Source of the DNA: Euphorbia lathyris
Lineage: Eukaryota > Streptophyta > Magnoliopsida > Malpighiales > Euphorbiaceae
Direction of reading: 5' to 3'
Length of the DNA stretch: 64,000 bases
NCBI RefSeq assembly: GCF_963576675.1
Contig: NC_088917.1
Span: 12,552,001 to 12,616,000, forward strand
Shown here: positions 1 to 10,009 of the stretch, in pieces
Layout of the letters: each line of letters opens with the position of its first letter
How positions within the stretch are numbered: position 1 is the stretch's first letter
Made by a program: the position numbers and the translations under genes
The notes under the pieces: generated by a model
Seen by the model: only the letters and a program-made list of their open reading frames with translations
Told to the model about the DNA's origin: nothing
The model's database searches: none

Positions 1-533
1 CATCACTTTCCATAATCCAGAATACCAATTAATATTCCTTTGAGTCTGAGGATTAGTTATACATATTAATACCAATGAGATGAACAAGTGACAAGGATGA
101 ATCTACCCATCCTGTTATCTCAAATCGGATCCCCAATCCTAATGAACAACGTTTCATCGGATCTATGTAACTGTCCAGATATCTGTATATATGAAGCTTG
201 TGAGATCAGCTTTCTGTCGGACAGAAGACATTGTTACATACAAGTCTCAACAGTGATATGTCAATCCCAAACATATCACTTGACTTGGGGTGGTTTTAAG
301 TTTATCAGTTTACTATAAAGTTTTGTCTCACTTTATACTTGTATGAACACTTTATAATCACTTTAAATAAACTTACGGATTTCCTTTTATTAGACTTTAT
401 TTAGTGCTTAAAAGGGATTGCCTTTATATAGTTATAAAACATATATCTCATTAAACAAATGATATAAAGAACAATTCATTTACATTAAGTTTGTATCATA
501 TAACAATTGTCTATAGGACATTAAACCCCAACA
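1..533 (-). other. Possible LTR-derived sequence, truncated by the window edge
   Basis: No convincing gene is present. Read on the minus strand from 533, the segment opens with TGTTGGGGTTTAATG, a start often seen in plant copia LTRs, and the plus strand ends in CCCCAACA. The other end lies outside the window, so no terminal repeat or target duplication can be checked. The small open frame at 88-318 has no recognisable motif and I treat it as chance. Confidence 0.25.
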
Positions 534-1229
534 AATATACAACTTTAAACAAATTAAGGTGACAAATAAATCACTTTAAAGAAGTTTAGAGCTAATGAGT
601 CACTCTATAAATTAAGAGGGTCAATCAACTTTTTAAGTCAAGTTCGGAGAACTCTTGATGTATTAAGCCAATAAAACAATTTTAATCCTTGCACTTTTTA
701 AATTTTGATATTATTTAAGTGATGTTTGTTCGAAGAAAAGAAAACGGAAAAAAAAGAAAAAATCTGTTATTGATAGGATATGTAGTTTAAATAAAGGATC
801 AAATATCAAAATAAGCTTAAAATCTTTTGAAAAGTATCAATTTAGGCGGCACGTAGAAATAATATTAATGTAGATTTAATGTTTACAAAACAATATCAAT
901 TTAAGTATAGATAACATACGTAACACATCATTTATATTACTTTGTTAAGTTCACATTACTTCATTTAGTTCTGAAAACTTAATATAAAAATATGAATGAC
1001 GTGTCACGTTTCATTAAATCTAAACTGATATCATTTCCACATATACTTGGCAGAATTTAATGGAGTAATATGAATGTTTTGTCACGTTCTGTTATCAAAA
1101 CCTAAATAGATATTCTTTTGTAAACGTTAAACCTGTATTAATCTTATTTCCAAAAAAACTTTAGGCGTATATCGTTATCTTATCCTTTTAAATAACTTTG
1201 ATTATTGATTTTGAGATACTTTATTTTTA
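534..1229. other. A+T-rich intergenic stretch, nothing recognised
   Basis: Read on both strands. There is no frame of useful length, no tRNA-like boxes and no terminal repeats that pair. It is bounded on the right by the target duplication of the foldback element that starts at 1230. Confidence 0.5.
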
Positions 1230-2498
1230 GACCTAATACATCATCAGCTCCCTGAACTTGTCCATAATAGTAGATTGGCTCCCTGAACTTTATAAGTGTC
1301 TCACCAGCTTTCTGAACTTGCTTATTTCGTATCACCAGCTTCTTAAACTTGTCCATAAAAATCGATTACCTCCATGAACTTTGCAAGCGTCTCACCAGCT
1401 CCCTAAACTTGCTTATTCTGTAATAACTAAATATAAAAACCATAATACTAACTCGGGTTAAGGTGGAAAAATACTTCTAATATTTTGGGTCATGAGTAAT
1501 TTTACCACTGACGTCTAAAATGGTGTAATTTTATCCCCAGCATTGGAAACCAAGAGCAATTTTACCCCTAACATTGATAAATTGGGTTAATTTGAGAAAT
1601 AATTCATCAAACTGTCTTCTCGGTCATGAATCTTGTCATCTACACTTCACACATGTGTTATTTTATCAGTAACAAATCACAAACATATGTTGGGATGTGA
1701 AAGAATAAAAAAAGGCCTAATACACAAATAACCCCTTGAACTTATCCAAATGTTGCAACTGCCCTTCCAACTTTCAATTGTAACAACTTACCCCTCAAAC
1801 TTGTCCAATTGTAACAACTTACCCCTTAAACTTGTCCAATTGTAAAACACCACCCCAAATTGCTGACATGGACTGCAATTGAAGAAACACGTGAAATACA
1901 AAATCTGCAACGCTTGTGGAGTATGATAATCAGATTTTTGGCGTGATACGAATCCGAGAAAACTTTTTTACGGTTGCTTCAAATACGGGGTAAAAAAATT
2001 CCCAATTTGGGGTTATGTTTTATAATTGAACAAGTTTAAGGGGTAAGTTGTTACAATTGAAAGTTGAGGGGGGAAGTTGCAACATTTGGACAAGTTCAGA
2101 GGGTTATTTATGTATTAGGCCATAAAAAATATACTGTTTTTTGTATGAATTGGATAAAAAAATTCAAAAAATTCACCAAATGTATAAAATTACTCTTGGC
2201 TACTAACGTTAGAGGTAAAATTGCATTATTTTAGACGTTAGAGGTAAAATTACTCCTGACCCAAAATGTTAGAGGTATTTTTGTACCTTAATCCGAGTTA
2301 GTATTATGGTTTTTGTATTTAGTTGTTTGTTATAGAATAAGCAAGTTTAAGGAACTGGTGAGATACTTGCTAAGTTCAGTGAACTAATCAATTTTTATAA
2401 ATAAGTTTAGAGAACTGGTGATATGAAATAAATAAATTCAGCTGGGGAGACGCTTATAATATACAATGAGTCAATCTACAATGTTGATGTATTAGGCC
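1230..2498. mobile_element. Mutator-like foldback element with long terminal inverted repeats (outer)
   Basis: The left arm, from 1230, matches the reverse complement of the right arm, ending at 2498, over roughly 370 bp with moderate divergence. The arms carry repeated phrases of the type CTCCCTGAACTTG and GAGTAATTTTACC. Both ends read GRCCTAATACATCA inward. The flanks are a perfect 9-bp direct repeat, TTATTTTTA (1221-1229 and 2499-2507), the length Mutator-like transposases make. There is no transposase frame, so it is non-autonomous. A second, smaller member of the same terminal type sits inside it at 1714-2121. Confidence 0.85.
1714..2121. mobile_element. Mutator-like foldback MITE nested in the outer element
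   Basis: This is a 408-bp inverted-repeat element. The left arm (from 1714) and the reverse complement of the right arm (ending 2121) agree over about 130 bp. Both start GGCCTAATACA, which is also the terminus of the enclosing element. The flanking 9-mers ATAAAAAAA (1705-1713) and ATAAAAAAT (2122-2130) match at 8 of 9 positions. The shared terminus suggests the same transposase mobilised both. There is no coding capacity. Confidence 0.83.
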
Positions 2499-2939
2499 TT
2501 ATTTTTATAAAAAAAAGTTATATTAATAAAAAACAAAGTTATGGATTTGTATGTTCGTTTTGAAGTGAAAACTTAGTAAGACATTATCAAAAAAAAAAAA
2601 AAAAAAAAAAAACTTAGTAATAAAGACAGTAAGGCCAAATTTGAGGGGGTCATACCTTTTAATATTTAAATAAGGCTTTGTTTGCCGGCCAATAGTAAGT
2701 GCAGCTGTGGATGAAGTGTCATCTGTTCATTGACAGTTGAAATACCAAACAGCTCTTTTTCTTTTAGGGAAGTTATTGTTAATGTTGGACATGATTAATT
2801 TGACATCTCGTCGCATTATTTTGTACAACAACATTAACCACCACCACCATCTAAAAATGAATATTTTATGTTGGTACTTGTTTGCATTTTGCATAAAAGT
2901 TCTAAGAGATGAGAGCTAATTCTCGATACGGATTTTGCA
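2499..2939. other. Intergenic stretch with an A-tract
   Basis: It contains a run of about 22 A at 2589-2611 and no supported gene. A 60-codon frame at 2737-2919 has no known motif and no coding character. The A-tract could be the relic of a retroposed tail, but no target duplication was found around it. Confidence 0.45.
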
Positions 2940-3222
2940 GATTCTTAAATCGGACTGAATACTTGAATGAAAAGATTTAGAATGAGATTAAATGGTTAAG
3001 ATTTTCTTTAGGACATATTGAATTGTACTGTTAACTTAACTGGGTACAATTCTGGAGATTTTTAAATTCTTAATATTACTGAATATATATGTTATAGATT
3101 CTAGAATCGGACCGACTATCCGCAAAAAGATCCAGAACCGGATTGAACCGTTAAATTTTTTTTAGGACGAATCGAATTGTACCATTGGCTTTAGTAGATA
3201 CAATTCTAAAGATTTTCAAATC
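2940..3222. repeat. Two diverged tandem copies, period about 157 bp
   Basis: The copy at 2940-3069 begins GATTCTTAAATCGGAC and the copy at 3097-3222 begins GATTCTAGAATCGGAC. Both continue through the same phrases (TTTAGGACRWATYGAATTGTAC, then TACAATTCT.AAGATTTT) with many substitutions. No coding function is visible. The origin is not known. Confidence 0.6.
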
Positions 3223-3270
3223 CACGAAATGTATCAAACCGTGTTCACCCTTAACAAGTATAGAACGTCA

Positions 3271-4215
3271 TGTTTAGTATAACAGGGGTAATTTAGTCTT
3301 TATAGCGTTATTAAGACAAGCGTAAGTTTAGATAGTTGGAAATTATGGTTTAAATAGTTGGAAACTAAGTTAGACTTTCTATTTCTTATTTTTGAATTAT
3401 CTTCTTCTTCCTTCTTGCGCTTTCGTAATTTGTATTTATTATTAATAAATTTTCACGAGACTTAATATGGATGAAATTAATTTGTCAAGAACAAATGTGC
3501 TTTTGTCTATCCAATCGTGTATACAAGATTGATAGGCAGATTGATTTACTTAACAACAACAAGGCTACACATTACTTTCTCAGTCAACACACTGATCAAT
3601 TCCTAGCATCAAAAGGTGGTCCTGGTAAAGGATCGTTTTATCCTTCAAAGTTAGAAATAGTGTTGAAAGCTTATTCAGATGCAAGTTTGATAACTTCGAC
3701 ATATACTAGAACACCCATTTTAGGTTATTATGTGTTTCTTGGACAATCCTTGGTTTTTTGGAAGAGTAAGAAACACGTTACAATCTTAAGGTCTTCAACA
3801 GAAGCATATACAATTCTATGATTCTGTTACAACAGAGGTTCAGTGGGTTGTGTATCATTTACAAGCTTTGCAGTTGTCATACAAGCAAAGCAGACATTGC
3901 CATCATTTTATGACAACTGATCTGCCATCTATCTCACAGCAATTCCACATTTCATGAAAGTACAAAGCATATAGAAGTAGATTGTCATTTTTTTCCTAGA
4001 GAAGTTACTATCACGTGTCTTATTCGTCCATTACTAGTCTCATCTATAAGTCAAGTGATAAATGTTTTCACCAATGGCCTTACCTTCAAAGCAATGTGTT
4101 TAGTATAGAAGGGTTAGTTTAGTCTTTATAGAACTATTAAGACATGTGTATATATTAGGTGGTTCGGTTAGTTGGAAGTTAAGTTAGATTTTTTTATTTC
4201 TTATTTCAGGATTTT
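3271..4215 (+). mobile_element. Internally deleted copia remnant between LTR-like repeats
   Basis: A segment at 3271-3402 (TGTTTAGTATAACAGGGG onward) recurs in direct orientation at 4097-4215 (TGTTTAGTATAGAAGGG onward). The repeats flank a decayed copia RNase H region. The simplest reading is a pair of LTR fragments around an element that has lost gag, protease, integrase and most of reverse transcriptase. The second repeat follows directly on the expected end of a copia polyprotein. Target duplications could not be assigned, so the limits are approximate. Confidence 0.5.
3471..4090 (+). pseudogene. Copia polyprotein, C-terminal RNase H fragment
   Basis: The open part ends at 3821. From about 3590 it follows the copia RNase H pattern: GPGKGSFYPSKLEIVLKAYS, then DAS, GYYVFLGQSLVFWKSKK and RSSTEAY. 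The usual DADW is changed to DASL. Past 3821 the match continues in other frames with stops. It includes the segment corresponding to the 'DNQSAIYLTANP..HERTKHIEVDCHFVREK' block of the family, and an INVFTNGL-like stretch near 4059, the usual 'DVFTKGL' end. Frameshifts and stops make it inactive. The family call is firm; the lineage within copia is not resolved. Confidence 0.75.
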
Positions 4216-4864
4216 CTTACCATTGAGTCCACCCTTTTAGACGTTAATGTTATTATTGGTTGTCTCTTATTATTAGTAGTTGATGCCTGTTTGACTAATA
4301 ATTGTTAATTGTTAATTGTTACCTGATTACCTTTTTGGTTAGTTGATTTGAATAGCTGATTGCGTGAACTTGTTCGGTAAAACTTAGTTGATTGTTAATA
4401 GTTGTTTGTGTAAAATGACAAATAAGAACATTGTAAAATCTTTATTTATAGTTAAAATGTAGTAATTAGGGGTAAAATTGTTTTTTAAAAGAGATGGAGC
4501 AACCTTATAGAAAAAGCTCCTGGAACCAGTTTTTTTCAAAATTAGATTTTGGAATTCAATAAGTTGTTTGAAACCTCTCTTCACCGAACATCACTATTAA
4601 AAGTTTGACTAGTCAAAACCTACAAAATGGTTCAAAAACCTAGTTTTACCCACCGATATATGTTAACCGGTTTTACTTTTAAAAATAAGTATTAAAATAT
4701 TTTTTTGTTAATCCAACTAAACACATATTTATTGTTTACAAGAAAAGAAAGTTACACAATGGAAAAACAAATGAATAATTAATTAATTACCTGTTAAAAA
4801 ATATATATATTTTAAAAGTTACACAATGAATATATTAAATGAATTAATATATTCCTCTTTTCTT
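4216..4864. other. A+T-rich stretch, nothing recognised
   Basis: Simple repeats of TAATTGTTAATTGTTA type lie near 4300-4322. The minus-strand frame at 4384-4584 has no recognisable motif and no start context, and I do not call it a gene. Confidence 0.45.
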
Positions 4865-5064
4865 GGGCTTATAATCTATTTAATGACTTAAATTAAAATA
4901 TTAAATATTTATTTAATTAACTTAACATTTTAAGTTAAACATTATAAATTAATATTTTTATAATTATTATATCACTCAATATTTTCAGCACTTATAATAT
5001 TCAACACTTAAAATTCACTATTTATTTTTTCAGCATTTAATTTTCAGTTTTATCGAACAACACC
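4865..5064. mobile_element. Degenerate Tourist-like MITE
   Basis: From about 4890 to 5064 the sequence matches the intact MITE at 17921-18212, including ACTTATAATATTCA.CACTT, TTTTTCAGCA and the end CAACACC followed by TTA (5065-5067). The left terminus is eroded (GGCTTATAATC instead of GGCCTTGTTTG), so the start is approximate. It has no coding capacity. Confidence 0.65.
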
Positions 5065-5517
5065 TTATTAAAAAAAATTAAGTATATAGTCTTCCAAAAA
5101 AAAAAGTATCTAATCAACCCTCAACCTATAAATTGTATAAAAAAAATACAAAAATAAATCTCATGGTTTTGTCAATTTTCAATCATAGTCCACGTAGTTT
5201 AAAAGTTAATAAACATGTATTTCGAGGTTGATCTCTTTAGCAAAAACAGTCTAAATTGACTAACGATATTAAAAAAAAAAAAATAGTTGTCAAAATCAAA
5301 GGTCAAAGGGATATTTTTTATTTTATAATTTCTTTTTATTTTTTTTATCCAATTAATATATTACATCTCATTTCTCTCTCTTCTGTTTCTTTCTCTCTCC
5401 TCTAGTTTGGATTTCATTTTGAAGAAATTATACACATACCACACCATAGTCTGATGTGGTATGCCATGAGCAATTAAAACAAAATACGTGTAAAAATAAA
5501 TAATTAAAAAATTATTT
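5065..5517. other. A+T-rich spacer, nothing recognised
   Basis: A run of A, several short A/T tracts and a CTCTCTC pyrimidine stretch near 5373-5401 are visible. No open frame or terminal repeat structure could be supported. Confidence 0.4.
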
Positions 5518-6098
5518 TAAATTTAGAAAGAGTTGTCGTGCCTCCTTTCTCCTTCCTTATCTGTAAGTGGGTTTTTCTTTCCCATCTACCACTTTTGTCC
5601 CTTCTTCTTTTCTTACAATGGGTTAATCTTGCAAACAATCAAATTCAATGTAATTTTCCTACATCATAGTTGGAGAACAAAAAATTTACGGGGATGATAC
5701 TTTATTTAGAAATAGTTAAGTGATAATCAAGATAATATTTTTAGTTTCACACTATCAAATGAGAAACTGAGGAAAAAAACAAATTAATTGACTATGTCTA
5801 ATTAATTGTGACGTTAATCAGAAGAAGAATGATATCGATCTCGTTCGCCATTAAAACCGTCGTGCCATCAGAACCTGCCGGTGGGCATCATAGTAAAACC
5901 ACCGTGCCAGGAGAACCTTCAAGTGGATATCGTAGTAAAACCATCGTGCCAGCAGAACCTGCCCTTAGGAATCACAGTTTGCGAGGTTAACCCACTGCAA
6001 GAAAAGAAAAAGGGACGAAAGAAGGAGATGGGGAAACAGAAACCCACCTGCAGATAAGGAAGGAGAAAGGAGGGACAACACAGTTGTTTGTAAAATTT
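5518..6098. repeat. Inverted-repeat unit with about 105-bp arms
   Basis: The left arm at about 5531-5636 (CCTCCTTTCTCCTTCCTTAT, then CTTTTCTTACAATGGGTTAA) is the imperfect reverse complement of the right arm at about 5977-6081 (TTAACCCACTGCAAGAAAAG, then ATAAGGAAGGAGAAAGGAGG). Weaker pairing extends outward to about 5518 and 6098. The loop carries a 42-bp tandem repeat (5853-5978). The unit could be a foldback transposon, but no clear target duplication was found. Confidence 0.65.
5853..5978 (+). repeat. Three tandem copies of a 42-bp unit, in frame
   Basis: Copies lie at 5853-5894, 5895-5936 and 5937-5978. Each starts AAAACC, contains CGTGCCA, GAACCT and ends in AGT. Because 42 is a multiple of three, the plus-strand frame 5808-5990 reads as a 14-residue repeat, roughly K-T-x-V-P-x-E-P-x-x-x-x-H/Y-S. 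The substitutions largely spare the K-T, V-P and E-P positions. No known protein family is recognised and the frame is short, so coding is uncertain. Confidence 0.75.
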
Positions 6099-6395
6099 AA
6101 AACATTTTTTTTTCAGTTTCAATACATACTAAATAAATTATTTCCATTTCTTGTTTTATGTTATATAATTATAATATCTATACTATTTAGAATTAATAAA
6201 TTATTGTGTACCAACTTAGTTATTGTATATTAACGTATCAAATCTAATTATTATATATCAACTTATTATTACATTATTTTATCGTAGAATGAACTAGAGT
6301 TATTGAATATTCAAAATTAAAAACATTAACTAATAAATTCAAATCGAGAAAAAATAGCATATATAATCTATAAGTAATTTATATATAATTTATAT

Positions 6396-6533
6396 TTTTT
6401 TTTAAATTTTTGCGCACAATGTGCTTACATTAAAGAAGAAAGAAAAATTCCCACCAGACCCGGATGTAATTCGAACCCATGACCTCCCAAGGCATAGGTA
6501 AGCTCTCAACCACTAGGCTAAGAGCTTCACCAC
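6396..6533 (-). mobile_element. tRNA-derived SINE with 17-bp target duplication
   Basis: On the minus strand the element starts GTGGTGAAGCTCT and carries an internal RNA polymerase III promoter. Box A, TAGCCTAGTGG, lies at 6510-6520 (reverse complement). Box B, GGTTCGAATT, lies at 6468-6477. It ends in an A-rich tail (T-rich on the plus strand, 6396-6410). The flanks are a perfect 17-bp direct repeat, TTATATATAATTTATAT (6379-6395 and 6534-6550), as produced by LINE-driven retroposition. At 138 bp it is a typical plant SINE. I cannot assign a named family. Confidence 0.88.
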
Positions 6534-6679
6534 TTATATATAATTTATATAAATAAGTAACTAATAAATAATTTATAAATAACTTAGTAAATTCAAATTG
6601 AGGAAAAAGATAGCCTATATAAACTATTAAATAACTTATTCGGTTGTTCGATTAATTCGGTTATTTTGTCATGATAAAC

Positions 6680-8519
6680 TGATGCGCGTTTTATGTATAC
6701 GTGCATGTGAAAGCAAGTGTACCTTAGTCGTGTATCAAGTAATAAAGTGAAAGTAGAGTATCGTTCCCACGAGGATGGTGATTATAAGTACTAATCTCTT
6801 TTATTGCTATCTATTATATAAACAATCAAAATGTAGAGTTTGTTGGACAGCCAAGTTAAGGCTTAATTAAAAAGTGAGATTAAAATTGTTCAAAATAGGT
6901 GAGAGATTACTTATATTAAAGGAAACTAAGGCTTCTAGCTTCACTTAACCTCTTTGCTTGATAATAACACTTAACCCATTTTAAGTTGTTTTATCCTTTT
7001 TAAAATGACGATTTTTCTTATTAACTAATAGATTCTCGAGATTGGCTCTAAACTCTCGAGTAATTACTTTCCCTTGGTCCGGCTCAAGTAATTAATCTAG
7101 AGAAGCATTAAGTTTTATTAATCTAAACCTTTTTAACCTACTTTACTTTGGTCCGGCTAAAGTGATTTCTTATGATTCAAGAAAAACCGCTCGAGTAATT
7201 AGTTCTAAACTTTCGATTAATTACTTTTCCTTGGCCCGACTCAAGTAATTAATCCAAAAAAGCATTAAGTTTTCTTAGTTTCAAACCTTCGCGATTTATT
7301 ACTTTCCCTTGGTCCGGCTCAAGTAATAAATCTAATATTTGTAATAAGATTCATGAAAAACTTTGGAAAACCAATAAGCCACACTAAATGGTCATTAGGT
7401 CCAACTTATGAATTTCGATTAATCAATTTAATCATAGTTAATATAAATGATTAATTATATTTAAGTAGGAATTGGACCCATCGCCTACAAGCATTAAGAA
7501 TCATAAGTTAGTTCTAAAAAAGGATAAACATAACTTAATTAGGTTAAACGTAATTACCACATAATTAAATTTAAGATCCACTTTTAACCTTAGTTAAGGA
7601 GGTTTTAGCCCATGATTAGATTAAAACACACCTTAGAAAGATAGAAAATGGAGTTCATAGTAATAAAAGAGATTGGAGTTTAGAAGAAACCGTAATTACG
7701 ATTGCCGAATGAACTTCTTCGGTAACTTAAAACTTACTTTTATTGGATGAACTTTGCACAAACAACTTGAGCACAGCAACAACAATCACAACAACAAATA
7801 CAACTGATCTTTGAAGATAAAAATCAGAAAAATAACATTATAGTGGAAGAATTAAGCCTAAGCTTGGTGTGTCTTCAAATGGCTCCCAAGACCTCCTTTT
7901 ATAGTAAAACGACACACAAAATTCCAAAGACCAAGTCTGCTTATGGCCTCCCACTCTCTAATCTTCTGAATTCAGTCTTTAAAAGATGGTGGTGGAAGAC
8001 TTTAACAATTTAGGAGTTGAAAAGTGTAAAGGTGGGAAAGGAATCATAGGCTTCAACATGTTCATCAACTTTGGATAATTTTTTAGGTCTGATTAACTTC
8101 GAATTTGAAGATGATTATTATTGTTCATTTGTTCATATTTCTCTTAGATTTCCAACGCATTTTAAATCGCCTCAATCCAAGTCCGTATGAGGGAGATAAG
8201 TTAAAAATACGAAAATGTTTCAAATCTGTCCTAGTGTGAACAATTAGACTTTTATCTTACAGCACCTATCCGCGACAAAGTGCATGTTGGATGTCACTAA
8301 AACTCCTTTTTTCTGGTCCCTTTTACTTCCGAGTTGTCACCTTAAGCCCCGACTTGGTTATTTGTGCCGAAAACCTTTCGAAAGTGCCTAAAAACACACA
8401 AAATGGCTTAGATACATAAAATGAAGAAAATATACAATAACCATTATTAAAATTTATTAAAATGGTACAAAATAACTAGTAATTAAATACTAAAAATTCT
8501 ATAAATTACGACGATAACA
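6680..8519 (-). mobile_element. Solo LTR of the Athila-type family, reverse orientation
   Basis: The 1840-bp segment is the reverse complement of a diverged copy of the LTRs at 19663-21560 and 30964-32861. It begins TGATGCGCGTTTTATGTATA and ends GACGATAACA, the complement of the family termini TGTTATCGTC and CGCGCATCA. Flanking pentamers TAAAC (6675-6679) and AAAAC (8520-8524) agree at 4 of 5, as expected for an integrase-made duplication. No internal region remains, so it arose by LTR-LTR recombination. It carries the same repeated GCCGGACCAAGG-type modules (around 7070-7330). Confidence 0.9.
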
Positions 8520-8637
8520 AAAACCAAACCCATTGATATTATCGATATATTTCATAAACTAAAACCGAAACTGAACCGAAAAATCAAAATTCATCGGTTC
8601 ATTCGGTTATTTCTGTTCGATTTTTTAATACCCCTAG

Positions 8638-8868
8638 TGTCATGTAAACCTCTTCATCTAAAAAATCATATAAACAAGCATTGTTAATGTCACATTGGTA
8701 TGTAGTCCAATTTTGTATGGCAGTTATAGCTAAAACTAATCTCGTTATGGTTAATTTAACCACGGGTGAAAAAGTATCAATATAATCCATACTTTCAACT
8801 TGAGTGTATCTTTTGGCGACTAATCGTGCCTTTACCTCTCAAGTGTTCCATCACTTTTCAACTTAACT
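8638..8868 (-). pseudogene. Copia-1 reverse transcriptase fragment
   Basis: The minus strand reads MDYIDTFSPVVKLTITRLVL, then AITAIQNW, YQCDINNACLYDFLDEEVYM, the start of the copia RT palm (family form 'VDYxxTFSPVVKxTTIR...QLDVNNAFLHGxLxEEVYM'). Just upstream (up to 8868) comes a KLKSDGTLER block, whose partner WVF lies at 9853 beyond the foldback insertion. The match stops abruptly at 8638, where the low-complexity CCGAAC-rich sequence begins. The fragment lacks the catalytic YVDD region. Confidence 0.82.
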
Positions 8869-8871
8869 TTA

Positions 8872-9849
8872 GGCCCTGTTTGTTTGGGGGAAAATATTCT
8901 GCAGGAAAATATTTTCCTAATTTTCCAATGTTTGTTTGGGCAGGAAAATAAGTCAAAGGAAAATAAGTGGTAAGTCAATGGAAAAGGAAGGAAGAAATAA
9001 AGGGTAAAACATTTTCCCCAAAACATACGCGTTTAGAGAAAAATGGGAAAAACGTTAAAAAATATAAAAATACAAAAATATGAAACACAAAAAAAACATG
9101 AATAACGTGAAAATGTTACAAAACACGAGAATATGAAAAAAAAACCCGCAAAAAACATGAAAAAGTAAACAAACGTGAAAAACAAAAAAAACGCAAAAAA
9201 AAGTAAACAATTGAAAAGGCACAAAACATGAAGAACGCGAAAAAGTGAGAAAACATGAATTATACAAAAACGTGAAAAATACAAAAAACACGAAAACGTG
9301 AAAAAATACGAAAAACGCGAAAACGCGAAAAATGCCAAAACACAAAAACGTGACAATAAGTGAAAAACGCGATAAACATGAAAAGACAAAAAAATGCAAA
9401 CAAAACACGAAAACGTGAAAAATACGAAAAACATGAAAAATACTTGAATAACACGAAAAAGTAACAAAACGCGAAAAAAAGGGGAAAACCGAAAAACTAA
9501 ATGTGAAAACATGAAAAAGTGAAGAAAAAATGCAAAAAAAAAAACACAATAACGTTAATAACACGAGAAAAAGCACAAAAAATGCCGAAAATGTGAAAAA
9601 AACGTTTTTTTGTGTTTTTAACATTATTTTTTTTTCACATTTTCGTGTTTTCCACTTTTTTAATATTTTTTACTTTTTGTGTTTTTAACAAATTTTCACG
9701 TTTTTTTTTGTGTTTTCACGTTTTTAGTGGTTGGAAAATATTTTCCAGTGTTGTTGCCAAACACAGGAAAATATTTTATTTTCCTGCACAATATTTTCCC
9801 TGCATAAAATTTTCTAAAACACAATATTTTCCCCCAAACAAATGGGGCC
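8872..9849. mobile_element. Tourist/Harbinger-like foldback element in copia-1
   Basis: The ends pair as terminal inverted repeats: GGCCCTGTTTGTTTGGGGG (from 8872) and, on the other strand from 9849, GGCCCCATTTGTTTGGGGG. Both continue into GAAAATATT. The flanks TTA (8869-8871) and GTA (9850-9852) fit a TWA target duplication with one change. Removing the element and one target copy rejoins the copia reading frame as WVF-KVKLKS, which confirms the borders. The inside is A-rich repeats on the left and their T-rich complement on the right. There is no transposase. Confidence 0.8.
9040..9725. repeat. A-rich minisatellite with T-rich inverted partner
   Basis: From 9040 to about 9605 the plus strand is built of degenerate units such as AACGTGAAAAA, ACACGAAAA and CATGAAAAA. 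From about 9606 to 9725 the complement appears (GTGTTTTTAACA, TTTTCACGTTTT). The two halves can fold into an imperfect hairpin. The long minus-strand frames over it (9033-9624), rich in Phe, Val, Leu and Ser, are an artefact of this composition. Confidence 0.75.
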
Positions 9850-9852
9850 GTA

Positions 9853-10001
9853 AAAACCCATCTACATCCCACAGTTTTCTTTCCCTTTGGTAAGGTAGTT
9901 AAGGTCCAAGTTTTTATTTTCTCTAAGGTAGTTAATTCATCATGCATTGCTTCTCTCCAACAAGCATGTTTAGCTGCTTTTATTATGTTTTAGGTTCTAG
10001 T
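9853..10001 (-). pseudogene. Copia-1 reverse transcriptase, N-terminal fragment
   Basis: The minus strand reads AKHACWREAMHDELTTLEK, then KTWTLTTLPKGKKTVGCRWV, the conserved lead-in of copia RT. It ends at WVF where the foldback element starts (9849) and is cut on its upstream side by the hAT element at 10010. It is not functional alone. Confidence 0.85.
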
Positions 10002-10009
10002 ATAATAGC

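Noticed and set aside
6396..6533. Genuine tRNA gene on the minus strand
   Set aside because: Box A and box B are present, but no cloverleaf stems could be drawn, and an A-rich tail plus 17-bp duplication show a SINE.
9033..9624. Long minus-strand frames rich in Phe, Val, Leu and Ser (159 and 189 codons), looking like a membrane protein
   Set aside because: They lie entirely in the AACGTGAAAAA-type minisatellite of the Harbinger-like foldback, and two frames are open at once because of base composition.
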